DNA of 64,000 bases, taken from assembly GCF_000194155.1 (NCBI RefSeq), contig NZ_GL877878.1, positions 626,032 to 690,031 on the forward strand. Reading direction: 5' to 3'. Under the pieces are notes generated by a model. The model ran no database searches. It saw only the letters and a program-made list of their open reading frames with translations, and was not told the origin of the DNA. Source of the stretch: Saccharopolyspora spinosa NRRL 18395. GTDB lineage: Bacteria > Actinomycetota > Actinomycetes > Mycobacteriales > Pseudonocardiaceae. Below are positions 10,290 through 19,104 of the stretch, piece after piece; the first letter of the stretch is position 1, and each line of letters opens with the position of its first letter. Both the position numbers and the translations under genes were made by a program.

Positions 10290-11649
10290 TCAGCTCTTCG
10301 TTGCGGCCGTGACCTTTTCGGGTTCTTCGTCGGCCGGGGTGGCGCCGCCGTGACCATCGTCGACGAAGGACTGCTCGTTGAACGGGCTCTCGCCCGCGAA
10401 CACCTGCTTCATCTGGTCGCGGTCGATCTCCTTGGTCCACGCCCCGATGAGGACGGTCGCGACCGCGTTGCCCGCGAAGTTGGTCAGCGCCCGCGCCTCG
10501 GACATGAACCGGTCGATGCCCACGATCAGGCCGACGCCGTCCAGCAGCTCCGGCCGGTGCGACTGCAGCCCGCCGGCCAGGGTGGCCAGCCCGGCGCCGC
10601 TGACGCCCGCCGCGCCCTTCGAGGCGATCATCATGAACAGCAGCAGACCGACCTGCTCGGCCAGCGACAGCGGGTCACCCATCGCGCTCGCGATGAACAG
10701 CGACGCCATTGTCAGGTAGATCATGGTGCCGTCGAGGTTGAAGGAGTAGCCGGTCGGCACCGTGATGCCCACCACCGGCTTGCTCACCCCGAGGTGCTCC
10801 ATCTTCGCGATCAGCCGCGGCAGCGCCGCCTCCGACGACGAGGTGCAGGAACTCACGTCCCAGGTAGCGCAGCAGCGAGAAGATGTTGACCCGCGCGAAC
10901 GTCCACAGGACCGGGCCCAGCACCAGGAACACGAACAGCAGGCAGGTGGTGTAGAAGCCGAGCATGATCACGGCCAGGCCCTTGAGCGCCTGCACCCCGG
11001 TCGCGCCGACGACCGCGGCGATCGCACCGAACGCGCCGACCGGCGCCGCCCACATGACCATCGCCAGCATCTTGAACACCAGTCGCTGGATGTGCTCGAT
11101 GCCGCGCAGGACCGGCGCGCCCTTGTCGCCCAGCGCCTGCAGCGCGAAACCGGCCAGCAACGCGACCAGCAGCGTCTGCAGCACCTGTCCCTCGGTCAAC
11201 GAGGAAACGAGGGTGTGCGGGATGATCCCGAGCAGGAAGTCGGTGGTGCTTTCGGCGCCGTCACCGGCCTGCTGGGCACCCTGGCCGCGCAGCGAGTCGG
11301 TGATGTGCAGGCCCTCACCGGGGTGCAGCACGTTGCCCACCAACAGGCCGATGACCAGTGCCACCACGGACATGACCATGAAGTAGGCCAGCGCGAGGCC
11401 GCCGACCTTGCCGACCTTGGCGGCCTTCCGCACGCCGCCCACGCCGAGCACGATGGTGCAGAAGATGACCGGCGAGATCATCATCTTGATCAGGTTGACG
11501 AACCCGGTACCCAGCGGCTTGAGGGCCTTGCCGAGGTCGGGCGCGAGGAAGCCAACGGCGATCCCTGCCACGACTGCGGCGATCACCGCGATGTACAGGT
11601 AATGCGTTCGATCCCGACGGTGTGTCTGCGCAGCGTCTTTGCTTGCCAC
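10290..11649 (-). pseudogene. dctA: C4-dicarboxylate:cation symporter (DctA family), frameshifted
   Basis: GTG at 11649 follows AGGAG. The first frame encodes the N-terminal two thirds of a sodium/proton-dicarboxylate carrier, from YLYIAVIAAVVAGIAVGFLA to ILSLL-type helices ending LRYLGREFL. The second frame continues as [38 protein letters not shown] and [16 protein letters not shown]. Between REFL and TSSSE, where relatives have about four or five residues ending VLG, only one base is left. This implies a deletion of about 11-14 bp near 10843 and a frameshift. Unless this is a sequencing error, the carrier is inactive. The adjacent divergent sensor-regulator pair is the expected control system. 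Confidence 0.85.
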
Positions 11650-11791
11650 TGTTGCACTCCTACTGGGATACCGGGTCACTCGTACCAGCCGTGTCCCAGG
11701 TCACGGTCCGGCCGGAAGAGACTATCTGCGCCAGGTATCGTCTACGTCACGCTTCTGTTCATTGTGTTCACCTATCCGACACGGGTTTTTC

Positions 11792-13417
11792 ATGCCTTCC
11801 GCCGATGACCGGAACTGGTTCGGCCGCGTCCGGCCACGCTGGAGCCTGGCCCGCCAGCTGTTCGTGCTGCAGGTGTTCGTCGTGGCCGTCGTGGTGCTCA
11901 CCGGAGCCCTGCTGGCCTGGTACGACGCGGGGCGGCGCAACGAGGAGAAGGCCGCGGACAAGGTCGTCACGGTGGCCCGCGTCCTGGCCGCGCAGCCCGC
12001 GGTCCGCGACGGGCTGACCGCGCCGAACCCGACGGCCACGCTGCAGCCGCTGGCCGAACGCGTCCGGGCCGAGACCGGCGTCGATTTCATCACGATCATG
12101 TCCCCGGCCGGCATCCGCTACACGCACCCGGACCCGACGCGCATCGGGCAGCCGTTCATCGGGCACATCGAGCAGGCAGTGGCCGGGCAGGTGTTCACCG
12201 AGACCTACAGCGGCACGCTCGGCCCGTCGGTGCGCGCAGTGGTGCCGGTATACGACGACGCGCACCGGCTAGTCGGACTGGTGTCCGACGGCATCACGGT
12301 GCTGATGCTCACCGCCGAGCTGCGCGAGCGATTGACCGTGCTGGTCGTGGTCGCGGTGGGGGCGCTGCTGGTCGGCGGGCTGCTGACGTACCTGGTCAGC
12401 GCCCGGATCCGGCGCCACACCCACGGGCTGAAGCCCGCCGAGCTCAGCCGCATGTACGAGTACCACGACTCGATCCTGCACGCGGTGCGCGAGGGATTGC
12501 TGCTGGTGGCGCCGTCCGGGCAGATCACGTTGTGCAACGATGGTGCCGCTGTGTTGCTCTCGCTGGATCCCGTCGAAACCGAAGGCAAGCACGTGTCCGA
12601 GCTCGGCCTCCCGCAGTCCCTTGTGGAGACTCTCGCGACGGGGCGGGCGGTGCGCGACGAGGTCCACCTGACCGACGACCACGTGCTGCTGGTCAACGTC
12701 TCGCAGATCCGCAGCGGCGAGCGCGACCTGGGCACCGTGGTCACGCTGCGCGACCACACCGAACTGCAGGCGTTGAGCGGCGAGCTCGATTCGATGCGCG
12801 GGTTCGCCGAGTCGCTGCGCTCTGCGGCTCACGAGTCGGCGAACCGGCTGCACACCGTGGTGTCGCTGATCGAGCTGGGCCGCGCCGAGGAGGCCGTCGC
12901 GTTCGCCACCGCCGAGCTGCGGCTCGCCCAGCAGCTGACCGATCGGGTGGTCGGGGCGGTCGGTGAGTCGGTGCTCGCCGCGGTGCTGCTGGGCAAGAGC
13001 GCCGAGGCGGGGGAGCGCGGCGTGGAGGTCGTGCTGAGCGCCGACACCGAGATCGACGACGTCGATGTGGGGCACATCGACTCCCGGGACCTGGTGACCA
13101 TCCTCGGGAACCTGATCGACAACGCCGTCGAGGCGACGATGGAAAGCGCGCGCCCGCGAGTGGAAGTGACCATCCGGTCCACGGAGGATGGTGTGCTGAT
13201 CCGGGTCGCCGACAACGGGCCGGGGGTCGATCCAGGGAGCGCGCAGCGGGTCTTCCAGCGCGGTTGGTCGACGAAGGAGGACGGCCGCGGCCGCGGGCTC
13301 GGGCTCGCGCTGGTCGGGCAGAGCGTGCGCCGCCACCGCGGCAGCATCGACGTGCACAACGAGGGCGGCGCGGTGTTCACCGTGCTGTTGCCCGCCGGAG
13401 CGGACGTGGCGCGGTGA
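11792..13417 (+). CDS. Sensor histidine kinase of the CitA/DcuS/DctS family
   Basis: 541 aa from ATG at 11792. Order: a membrane helix at about 20-43 (VLQVFVVAVVVLTGALLA); an extracytoplasmic PAS-like (sCache) ligand domain to about 175, with IMSPAGIRYTHPDPTRIG, the fingerprint of citrate/C4-dicarboxylate sensors; and a second helix (VLVVVAVGALLVGGLLTYL). A cytoplasmic PAS follows, then a short dimerisation part with the likely phospho-acceptor His in SAAHESANRLH. HATPase_c motifs are N (LIDNAVEA), G1 (DNGPGVD) and G2 (GRGLGLALV). It overlaps its response regulator by 4 bp and is divergent from the dicarboxylate carrier, which points to sensing of dicarboxylates. Confidence 0.9.
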   Translation: MPSADDRNWFGRVRPRWSLARQLFVLQVFVVAVVVLTGALLAWYDAGRRNEEKAADKVVTVARVLAAQPAVRDGLTAPNPTATLQPLAERVRAETGVDFITIMSPAGIRYTHPDPTRIGQPFIGHIEQAVAGQVFTETYSGTLGPSVRAVVPVYDDAHRLVGLVSDGITVLMLTAELRERLTVLVVVAVGALLVGGLLTYLVSARIRRHTHGLKPAELSRMYEYHDSILHAVREGLLLVAPSGQITLCNDGAAVLLSLDPVETEGKHVSELGLPQSLVETLATGRAVRDEVHLTDDHVLLVNVSQIRSGERDLGTVVTLRDHTELQALSGELDSMRGFAESLRSAAHESANRLHTVVSLIELGRAEEAVAFATAELRLAQQLTDRVVGAVGESVLAAVLLGKSAEAGERGVEVVLSADTEIDDVDVGHIDSRDLVTILGNLIDNAVEATMESARPRVEVTIRSTEDGVLIRVADNGPGVDPGSAQRVFQRGWSTKEDGRGRGLGLALVGQSVRRHRGSIDVHNEGGAVFTVLLPAGADVAR

Positions 13418-14094
13418 TCTCGGTCCTCGTCGTCGAAGACGACCCGCTGGTGGGTGAGGCGCACGAGACCTATGTCAACCGGGTTTCCGGCTTCGCGGTG
13501 GCCGGCCGGGTCCGCACCGGCCAGGAAGCCCTGCGGTTCGTCGAACGCACCTCGGTCGACCTGGTACTGCTCGACCTTCGGCTGCCCGACATGGACGGGC
13601 TGCAGGTCGCGCGGGCGCTGCGCACCGCGGGCAGCAACGCCGACGTGATCGCGGTTACCTCGGCCCGCGACCTCAAGGTGGTCCGGGCCGCGGTCTCCAG
13701 CGGCGTGGTGCAGTACCTCCTCAAGCCGTTCACGTTCGCGGCTATGCGGGAGAAGCTGGAGCATTACGCGCGTTTCCGGGCCAGCCTGGGGCACGATCGG
13801 GAGGTCAACAGCCAGGCCGAGATCGACCGGGCGTTCTCCGCGCTGCGCGGCGTCGACCGGGCGGCGTTGCCGAAGGGCATGGGCGAGGAGACGCTCGGGG
13901 CGGTCGTCTCGGCGCTGCGCGCCAACCCCGAGGGAGCTCCGGCGGGTGCGGTCGGCGAAGCCGTCGGGGTGTCCCGGGTGACCGCCCGCCGCTACCTGGA
14001 ATACCTGGTAAACAAGGGCATGGCCGAGCGCCGCCCGCTCTACGGCGCGGTCGGCCGCCCCGAGATGGCCTACCGCTGGATCGGCGAAGCCTGA
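13414..14094 (+). CDS. Response regulator of the CitB/DcuR/DctR family
   Basis: 226 aa; GTG at 13414 overlaps the kinase stop. The receiver domain (1-120) has the acidic pair EDD near residue 8, the phospho-acceptor Asp in DLVLLDLRLPDMDG, the conserved Thr/Ser in VIAVTSA and the Lys in YLLKPF. The C-terminal helix-turn-helix (about 175-222) reads EAVGVSRVTARRYLEYLV, the type found in CitT/DcuR regulators. It probably activates the adjacent carrier gene when the kinase detects substrate. Since that carrier is frameshifted here, the regulator may have lost its local target. Confidence 0.9.
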   Translation: MISVLVVEDDPLVGEAHETYVNRVSGFAVAGRVRTGQEALRFVERTSVDLVLLDLRLPDMDGLQVARALRTAGSNADVIAVTSARDLKVVRAAVSSGVVQYLLKPFTFAAMREKLEHYARFRASLGHDREVNSQAEIDRAFSALRGVDRAALPKGMGEETLGAVVSALRANPEGAPAGAVGEAVGVSRVTARRYLEYLVNKGMAERRPLYGAVGRPEMAYRWIGEA

Positions 14095-14110
14095 GCTTCG
14101 CGCGGTCCGG

Positions 14111-14569
14111 TCAGCGGCGGTCGGCTGTGGGGCGGAGGAGGGGTGCTCCCGGGCCGAATTCCGCGAGCTTGTCGTCTGCGTTGTGCAGGGCGCAGGTGCG
14201 CAGTGAGAGGCAGCCGCAGCCGATGCAGCCGGTCAAGCGGTCGCGAAGCCGTTGCAGGCCGTCGATCCGGGCGTCCAGCTCGTCCCGCCAGCGGCGGGAC
14301 AGCCGCGCCCAGTCCGCCTTGGTCGGAGCGTGGTCCTCGGGCAGCGCCGCCAGAGCCTCGGCGATCTGCTCCAGGCTCAGGCCGACCCGTTGCGCGGAGC
14401 GGATGAACGCCAACCGGCGCAGCACCGAGCGGTCGTAGCGGCGCTGGTTCCCGGAGGTCCGGGTGGTGGCGATCAGGCCGCGCTGCTCGTAGAAGCGCAG
14501 TGCGGTCTGGGCGACGCCACTGCGGTGCGCGACCTCTCCGATGGTCAACAGTTTCGGAAGCTTGGACAC
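14111..14569 (-). CDS. soxR: Redox-sensitive MerR-family activator SoxR
   Basis: 152 aa from a GTG at 14569. The N-terminal winged helix has LTIGEVAHRSGVAQTALRFY and RRYDRSVLRRLAFI. A dimerisation helix and the [2Fe-2S] ligand cluster CIGCGCLSLRTC at about residues 115-126 follow; its four cysteines match SoxR exactly. SoxR is activated by cluster oxidation or redox-active compounds and twists promoters with overlong spacers. In actinobacteria it usually controls a small regulon rather than soxS. It is divergent from a split transketolase whose promoter has the expected MerR-type dyad. Confidence 0.93.
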   Translation of the reverse strand: MSKLPKLLTIGEVAHRSGVAQTALRFYEQRGLIATTRTSGNQRRYDRSVLRRLAFIRSAQRVGLSLEQIAEALAALPEDHAPTKADWARLSRRWRDELDARIDGLQRLRDRLTGCIGCGCLSLRTCALHNADDKLAEFGPGAPLLRPTADRR

Positions 14570-14626
14570 GTCCGCCAGGCTAGCCGAAACTTAGAGCATG
14601 GTGCAGGTATTTTCCCTTCTGCGGCC

Positions 14627-14657
14627 TTGACTTCCAGTGTGCTCGAAGTTCCACGCT
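14627..14657 (+). promoter_or_regulatory. MerR-type promoter with dyad in a 19-bp spacer, leaderless start
   Basis: The -35 box TTGACT (14627-14632) and -10-like CACGCT (14652-14657) are separated by 19 bp, the elongated spacing that MerR-family activators act on. The dyad ACTTCCAG (14630-14637) and CTCGAAGT (14642-14649), with one mismatch, fills the spacer. The transcript should start at or next to ATG 14665, so the message would be leaderless. SoxR next door is the natural candidate activator. Confidence 0.7.
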
Positions 14658-14664
14658 GGTCGGT

Positions 14665-15372
14665 ATGACGATCACCGCACCGCCGACCGGGTTCGGCTAC
14701 GCCGACCTCCGGCCGCTGATGAGCGAAATGACGGGCGACGAGAAGCACTCCTTCGCCGCCACCTCCACGCTCGATGTGCTGTGGGTGCTCTACGACCAGG
14801 TCCTGTCGGTCGACCCGCAGCGCCTCGACGATCCCGACCGCGACCGCTTCCTGCTCTCCAAGGGCCACGGCCCGATGGCCTTCTACGCCGTGCTGGCGGC
14901 CAGGGGTTTCCTGGACCCGGCGGAACTCCCCCGCTTCGGCGAGTTCGACTCCCGGCTCGGCTTCCACCCGGACCGCGTGCTGGTGCCCGGCGTCGAGATC
15001 GGCAGCGGCTCGCTCGGCCACGGCCTGTCGCTCGGGCTCGGCGTGGCGCTCGGCCTGCGGGCGCAAGGCCGCGACCGGCCGCGCGTCGTCGTCCTCGTCG
15101 GCGATGCCGAACTCGACGAGGGCAGCAACCACGAGGCCATCCACGTCGCCGGCCGCTGGGGGTTGGGGCGGCTGACCACTGTCGTGGTGGACAACCGCTC
15201 GTCCAGCACCGGCTGGCCGGGCGGCATCGCCGACCGGTTCGCCCGCGAGGGCTGGGTCACGCACACCGTCGACGGCCGCGACCACGCGGCATTGCACCAG
15301 GCACTGACCGACACCCACCCGGACCGCCCGCTCGCGGTGGTCGCCGAGGTCGAGACCGAGGAGCTGTCATGA
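14665..15372 (+). CDS. Transketolase, N-terminal (TPP-binding) subunit
   Basis: 235 aa, the size of a split transketolase N-half. Visible: LLSKGHGPMAFYAVLAARG, then EIGSGSLGHGLSLGLGVALG, and the TPP/metal motif GDAELDEGSNHEAI with VVVDNRS. With its partner it would move two-carbon ketol units between sugar phosphates, using thiamine diphosphate. The gene overlaps the C-terminal subunit (ATGA), as expected for a heteromer. It is probably a second transketolase besides the housekeeping full-length one. Its pathway is not shown by neighbours; control by SoxR is inferred from the promoter. Confidence 0.88.
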   Translation: MTITAPPTGFGYADLRPLMSEMTGDEKHSFAATSTLDVLWVLYDQVLSVDPQRLDDPDRDRFLLSKGHGPMAFYAVLAARGFLDPAELPRFGEFDSRLGFHPDRVLVPGVEIGSGSLGHGLSLGLGVALGLRAQGRDRPRVVVLVGDAELDEGSNHEAIHVAGRWGLGRLTTVVVDNRSSSTGWPGGIADRFAREGWVTHTVDGRDHAALHQALTDTHPDRPLAVVAEVETEELS

Positions 15373-16301
15373 CCACACTCGCCGTGGGAACGACCGAGTC
15401 GACGATGCGGGAGGCATTCGTCGACACCGTCACCGAAGCGCTCGACACCGATCCCCGGGTGGCCCTCGTGCTCGCCGAGATCTCCGCCGACCGGTTCGTC
15501 GACGCCGCCGCCCGCCACCCCGAGCGGGTGCTCAACGTCGGCATCCGGGAGCAGGCGCTGGTGAGCGTGGCCGGTGGGCTGGCGCTGACCGGGCTGCGGC
15601 CGGTGGTGCACACGATCACCCCGTTCCTCGTCGAGCGGCCCTTCGAGCAGCTCAAGCTGGACCTCAACCACCAGGGCGTCGGCGCGCTCGTGGTCAGCAC
15701 CGGAGCCTCCTACGACTACCCGTCCTCGGGGCGCACGCACATGGCGCCGGGCGACGTCGCGCTGATCGACACGCTGCCCGGCTGGACCGTGCAAATCCCC
15801 GGCCACCCGGCCGAGGCCGAAGCGCTGCTGCGGTCCGCGCTGCCCGGGGACGATCTCGTCTACCTGCGGCTTTCCGAGCGCGTCAACGCCGAGCCGTGGG
15901 TGACCGGGCCGGGCTGGCGCACCATCCGGCGCGGCAGCCGGGGCGTGGTGCTCGCCGTCGGCCCGATGCTCGGCCCGGTCCTGGCCGCGACCGCGACGCT
16001 CGACATGACCGTGCTCTACACCGCCACCATCCGGCCGTTCGACGCCGCCGGGCTGCGCGAAGCGGTGCGGTCGGCGACCGCCGACGTGGTGCTGGTGGAG
16101 CCCTACCTGCGCGGCACGTCGACGCACGCGGTCAACGACGCGCTCGCCGACACGCCGCACCGGGTGCTGGCGCTGGGCGTCCGCCGCGAGGTGGAACTGC
16201 GGGCCTACGGCACGGCCGACGAACACGAAGCAGCGCACGGCCTTGGCCCGACCGGCATCGGCGCGGCGGTGCGGAACTTCCTGGACGCTGCGGCGAGGTG
16301 A
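15369..16301 (+). CDS. Transketolase, C-terminal (pyrimidine-binding) subunit
   Basis: 310 aa from ATG at 15369. The pyrimidine-binding domain has LVLAEISADRF, ERVLNVGIREQALVSVAGG with the catalytic Glu of the IREQ motif, and THMAPGDVALIDTLPG. A transketolase C-terminal domain follows (VVLAVGPMLGPVLAA, TATIRPFDAAGL, VVLVEPYLRGTSTHAV). Together with the preceding ORF it makes one complete transketolase. A carbohydrate-specific role in a special pathway cannot be excluded, since split transketolases occur in sugar and natural-product clusters. Confidence 0.88.
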   Translation: MTTLAVGTTESTMREAFVDTVTEALDTDPRVALVLAEISADRFVDAAARHPERVLNVGIREQALVSVAGGLALTGLRPVVHTITPFLVERPFEQLKLDLNHQGVGALVVSTGASYDYPSSGRTHMAPGDVALIDTLPGWTVQIPGHPAEAEALLRSALPGDDLVYLRLSERVNAEPWVTGPGWRTIRRGSRGVVLAVGPMLGPVLAATATLDMTVLYTATIRPFDAAGLREAVRSATADVVLVEPYLRGTSTHAVNDALADTPHRVLALGVRREVELRAYGTADEHEAAHGLGPTGIGAAVRNFLDAAAR

Positions 16302-16340
16302 CCTGCGCCGCCCGCGACGTGGCCTGATGCGCCATCCCGG

Positions 16341-16346
16341 TAGCCT
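16341..16346 (+). promoter_or_regulatory. -10 box TAGCCT for leaderless hisH
   Basis: TAGCCT ends 6 bases before the GTG at 16353, so transcription should start at the first base of the coding sequence. No ribosome-binding site is present in the 6-base gap. Confidence 0.55.
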
Positions 16347-16352
16347 AGGGCC

Positions 16353-16982
16353 GTGGCACGAGTCGTCATCTTGGACTATGGATCAGGCAACCTCCGCTCC
16401 GCCGAACGCGCGCTCCAACGCGTCGGGGCCGACGTCGAGGTGACCGCCGACCATCGTGCCGCGATGGAGGCAGACGGGCTGGTCGTACCGGGTGTCGGGG
16501 CGTTCGCCGCGTGCATGGCGGGCCTGCTCCACGTCGGCGGGGACAAGATCATCGACCACCGGCTGGCCGGCGACCGCCCCGTTCTGGGGATCTGCGTCGG
16601 CATGCAGGTGCTCTTCGACGAGGGCGTCGAGCACGGCATGCAGGCCAACGGCTGCGGCCAGTGGCCGGGCACCGTCGAGCGACTGCAGGCCGACATCCTG
16701 CCGCACATGGGCTGGAACGAGGTGCAGCCGCCAGCGGGCAGCACCCTGTTCGCCGGGATCGAGCCGGGCACCCGGTTCTACTTCGTGCACTCCTTCGGCG
16801 TCCGCAAGTGGCAGCTGCCGCCGTCGGACGCGATCGCGCCGCCGCTGGTGACCTGGGCCGAGCACGGCGAACCGTTCGTCGCCGCAGTGGAGAACGGGCC
16901 GCTGACGGCGACCCAGTTCCACCCGGAGAAGTCTGGGGAGGCGGGCGCCCAGCTGCTGCGGAACTGGCTGGACAGCCTGTGA
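16353..16982 (+). CDS. hisH: Imidazole glycerol phosphate synthase, glutaminase subunit
   Basis: 209 aa class-I glutamine amidotransferase. It releases ammonia from glutamine and passes it to HisF. The nucleophile Cys is in [13 protein letters not shown], the His-Glu of the triad in [10 protein letters not shown], and the N-terminus [18 protein letters not shown] is typical. It is followed with a 4-bp overlap by a small membrane ORF, then priA and hisF, whose product is its synthase partner. Confidence 0.97.
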   Translation: MARVVILDYGSGNLRSAERALQRVGADVEVTADHRAAMEADGLVVPGVGAFAACMAGLLHVGGDKIIDHRLAGDRPVLGICVGMQVLFDEGVEHGMQANGCGQWPGTVERLQADILPHMGWNEVQPPAGSTLFAGIEPGTRFYFVHSFGVRKWQLPPSDAIAPPLVTWAEHGEPFVAAVENGPLTATQFHPEKSGEAGAQLLRNWLDSL

Positions 16983-17179
16983 CGCGGCGGCACGGCCTGC
17001 TGGGGCCGCGAGCGGTCCGGGTGATCGCCCTGGTCCTGGCGTTGGGGATGATCGCGGGTCTCGGCGCGCCCTACCTGCTGCAGGCCGGGGTGCCGCTGTG
17101 GGCGGTGCTGCTGCTAGTGCTGATCGTGCTTGCGGTGCCCGTCGTCGCCGTGGCCCGAGGCGACCGCACCCGCCGCTGA
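16979..17179 (+). CDS. Small two-TM membrane protein inside the his cluster
   Basis: GTG at 16979 overlaps the hisH stop (GTGA), so translation is probably coupled. The 66-aa product starts with basic residues, then has two hydrophobic helices (about 15-35 and 41-60) and ends GDRTRR. No enzyme family is recognised. Small hydrophobic ORFs between hisH and hisA/priA occur in actinobacteria, but I know of no assigned function. Confidence 0.7.
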   Translation: MTRRHGLLGPRAVRVIALVLALGMIAGLGAPYLLQAGVPLWAVLLLVLIVLAVPVVAVARGDRTRR

Positions 17180-17199
17180 GCAGGGCAGGGGCGGCGTCG

Positions 17200-17205
17200 T
17201 AGGGT
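17200..17205 (+). promoter_or_regulatory. -10 box TAGGGT for leaderless priA
   Basis: TAGGGT ends 6 bases before GTG 17212. The spacing equals that at hisH, hisF and lgt in this window and predicts a leaderless priA transcript separate from the hisH unit. Confidence 0.55.
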
Positions 17206-17211
17206 TGGGGC

Positions 17212-17943
17212 GTGACTTTCACGCTACTTCCCGCTGTTGACGTTGCCGACGGTCAGGCAGTCCGCCTCGTGCAGGGTGCCGCCGGTACCGAGACCTCCTA
17301 CGGAGATCCGCTGGAGGCCGCGCTGGCCTGGCAGCGCGCGGGGGCGGAGTGGATCCATCTGGTCGACCTGGACGCCGCGTTCGGCCGGGGCTCGAACCGG
17401 GCGCTGCTGGCCGAGGTGACCGGCAAGCTCGACGTGCAGGTGGAGCTCTCCGGTGGCATCCGCGACGACGCCTCGCTGGAGGCCGCGCTGGCCACCGGCT
17501 GCGTGCGGGTGAACCTCGGCACCGCCGCGCTGGAGAACCCGAAGTGGGCGGACCGGGTGGTCGCCGAGTACGGCGAGCGGGTCGCGGTCGGGCTGGACGT
17601 GCGGATCACCGAGCAGGGCCACCGGCTGGCCGCGCGCGGCTGGACCAAGGACGGCGGCGACCTGTGGGAGGTGCTGGCCCGGCTGGACGCCGCCGGTTGC
17701 CGCCGCTACGTGGTCACCGACGTCAGCAAGGACGGCACGCTGCAGGGGCCGAACGTCGCGCTGTTGCGCGAGGTCTGCGCCCGTACCGAAGCGCCGGTGA
17801 TCGCCTCCGGCGGTGTGTCCAGTGTGGACGACCTGGTGGAGCTGTCGAAGCTCGCGCCGGTTGGGCTGGAGGGCTCGATCGTCGGAAAGGCGCTCTACGC
17901 CCAGAACTTCACGCTCGAAGAGGCCCTCGCCGCCGTGCGCTGA
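17212..17943 (+). CDS. priA: Phosphoribosyl isomerase A, HisA with likely TrpF activity
   Basis: 243 aa TIM barrel. HisA signatures: [18 protein letters not shown] with the catalytic Asp, [40 protein letters not shown] with the second Asp, and VIASGGVSS. In actinobacteria without trpF this enzyme isomerises both ProFAR (histidine path) and phosphoribosyl anthranilate (tryptophan path). The trp genes in this window include no trpF, which supports the dual role. The dual activity is inferred from this and the lineage, not shown by the sequence alone. Confidence 0.93.
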   Translation: MTFTLLPAVDVADGQAVRLVQGAAGTETSYGDPLEAALAWQRAGAEWIHLVDLDAAFGRGSNRALLAEVTGKLDVQVELSGGIRDDASLEAALATGCVRVNLGTAALENPKWADRVVAEYGERVAVGLDVRITEQGHRLAARGWTKDGGDLWEVLARLDAAGCRRYVVTDVSKDGTLQGPNVALLREVCARTEAPVIASGGVSSVDDLVELSKLAPVGLEGSIVGKALYAQNFTLEEALAAVR

Positions 17944-17986
17944 GCGCCCGGACAGCCCGGGTCACCGCACCGCACGGCCGTGTCTC

Positions 17987-17992
17987 TACCCT
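17987..17992 (+). promoter_or_regulatory. -10 box TACCCT before hisF
   Basis: TACCCT ends 6 bases before ATG 17999. The intervening GGAGAC looks like a ribosome site but is too close to the ATG to work as one, so a leaderless start is more likely. Confidence 0.5.
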
Positions 17993-17998
17993 GGAGAC

Positions 17999-18754
17999 AT
18001 GGCCGTTGCGGTGCGTGTGATCCCCTGCCTGGACGTCGATCAGGGGCGGGTCGTCAAAGGTGTCAACTTCACCAACCTCAGGGACGCCGGCGACCCGGTG
18101 GAGCTTGCCCGCGCTTACGACGCGGAGGGCGCCGACGAGCTCACTTTCCTCGACGTCACGGCGTCCTCGGCGGACCGGGAGACGACCTTCGACGTGGTCC
18201 GCCGCACCGCCGAGCAGGTGTTCATCCCGCTGACCGTCGGCGGCGGCGTGCGCAGCACCGACGACATCGACCGGCTGCTGCGCGCCGGGGCGGACAAGGT
18301 CAGCCTGAACACGGCGGCGATCGCCCGGCCAGAGCTGCTCAGCGAGGCCTCGCAGCGCTACGGCGCCCAGTGCATCGTGCTGTCCGTCGACGCGCGGCGC
18401 GTGCCCGAAGGCGGCCAGCCGACGCAGTCCGGCTACGAGGTCACCACGCACGGCGGTCGGCGCGGCACCGGGATCTGCGCCGTGGAGTGGGCCGCGAAGG
18501 GCCAGATCCTGCTGAACTCGATGGACGCCGACGGCACCAAGGCCGGTTTCGACCTGGAGATGATCCGCGCGGTGCGCGAGGTCGTCGACGTGCCGTTGAT
18601 CGCCAGCGGCGGGGCCGGCGCGGTCGAGCACTTCGCCCCCGCGGTGCGCGCCGGGGCCGACGCGGTGCTGGCCGCCAGCGTGTTCCACTTCGGACAGCTG
18701 CGGATCGGCGAGGTCAAGGACGCCATGCGGGCGGAAGGGATCACGGTTCGATGA
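17999..18754 (+). CDS. hisF: Imidazole glycerol phosphate synthase, cyclase subunit
   Basis: 251 aa TIM barrel; ATG at 17999. It joins HisH-derived ammonia to PRFAR to give imidazoleglycerol-phosphate and AICAR. Visible: [20 protein letters not shown] with the catalytic Asp, [42 protein letters not shown] with the second Asp, and [15 protein letters not shown]. It overlaps hisI by 4 bp. Confidence 0.97.
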   Translation: MAVAVRVIPCLDVDQGRVVKGVNFTNLRDAGDPVELARAYDAEGADELTFLDVTASSADRETTFDVVRRTAEQVFIPLTVGGGVRSTDDIDRLLRAGADKVSLNTAAIARPELLSEASQRYGAQCIVLSVDARRVPEGGQPTQSGYEVTTHGGRRGTGICAVEWAAKGQILLNSMDADGTKAGFDLEMIRAVREVVDVPLIASGGAGAVEHFAPAVRAGADAVLAASVFHFGQLRIGEVKDAMRAEGITVR

Positions 18755-19101
18755 GCGGTCTGGACCCGGCGATCGCGGCTCGGCTCAAGCGCAACCCGGA
18801 CGGGCTCGTCGCGGCGGTCGCACAGCAGCGCGGCACCGGCGAGGTGCTGATGATGGCGTGGATGGACGACGAGGCCCTGCACCGCACCCTCGCCACCCGC
18901 CGCGGCACCTACTACTCCCGCAGCCGCCAGCAGTACTGGATCAAGGGCGAGACCTCCGGCCACACCCAGTACGTGCACGAGGTCCGCCTGGACTGCGACG
19001 GCGACACGATCCTGCTGGTCGTCGACCAGGAAGGCGCGGCCTGCCACACCGGCGACCACACCTGCTTCGACGCGGACGTGCTGCTCGAAGCGGAAGGCTG
19101 A
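18751..19101 (+). CDS. hisI: Phosphoribosyl-AMP cyclohydrolase
   Basis: 116 aa from ATG at 18751, overlapping hisF. It opens the purine ring of phosphoribosyl-AMP, the third step of histidine synthesis. Signatures are [34 protein letters not shown] and the zinc and magnesium site [11 protein letters not shown] with [12 protein letters not shown]. No HisE phosphohydrolase domain is fused, so hisE must lie elsewhere, as is common in actinobacteria. It is the last gene of the cluster. Confidence 0.96.
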   Translation: MSGLDPAIAARLKRNPDGLVAAVAQQRGTGEVLMMAWMDDEALHRTLATRRGTYYSRSRQQYWIKGETSGHTQYVHEVRLDCDGDTILLVVDQEGAACHTGDHTCFDADVLLEAEG

Positions 19102-19104
19102 CGG

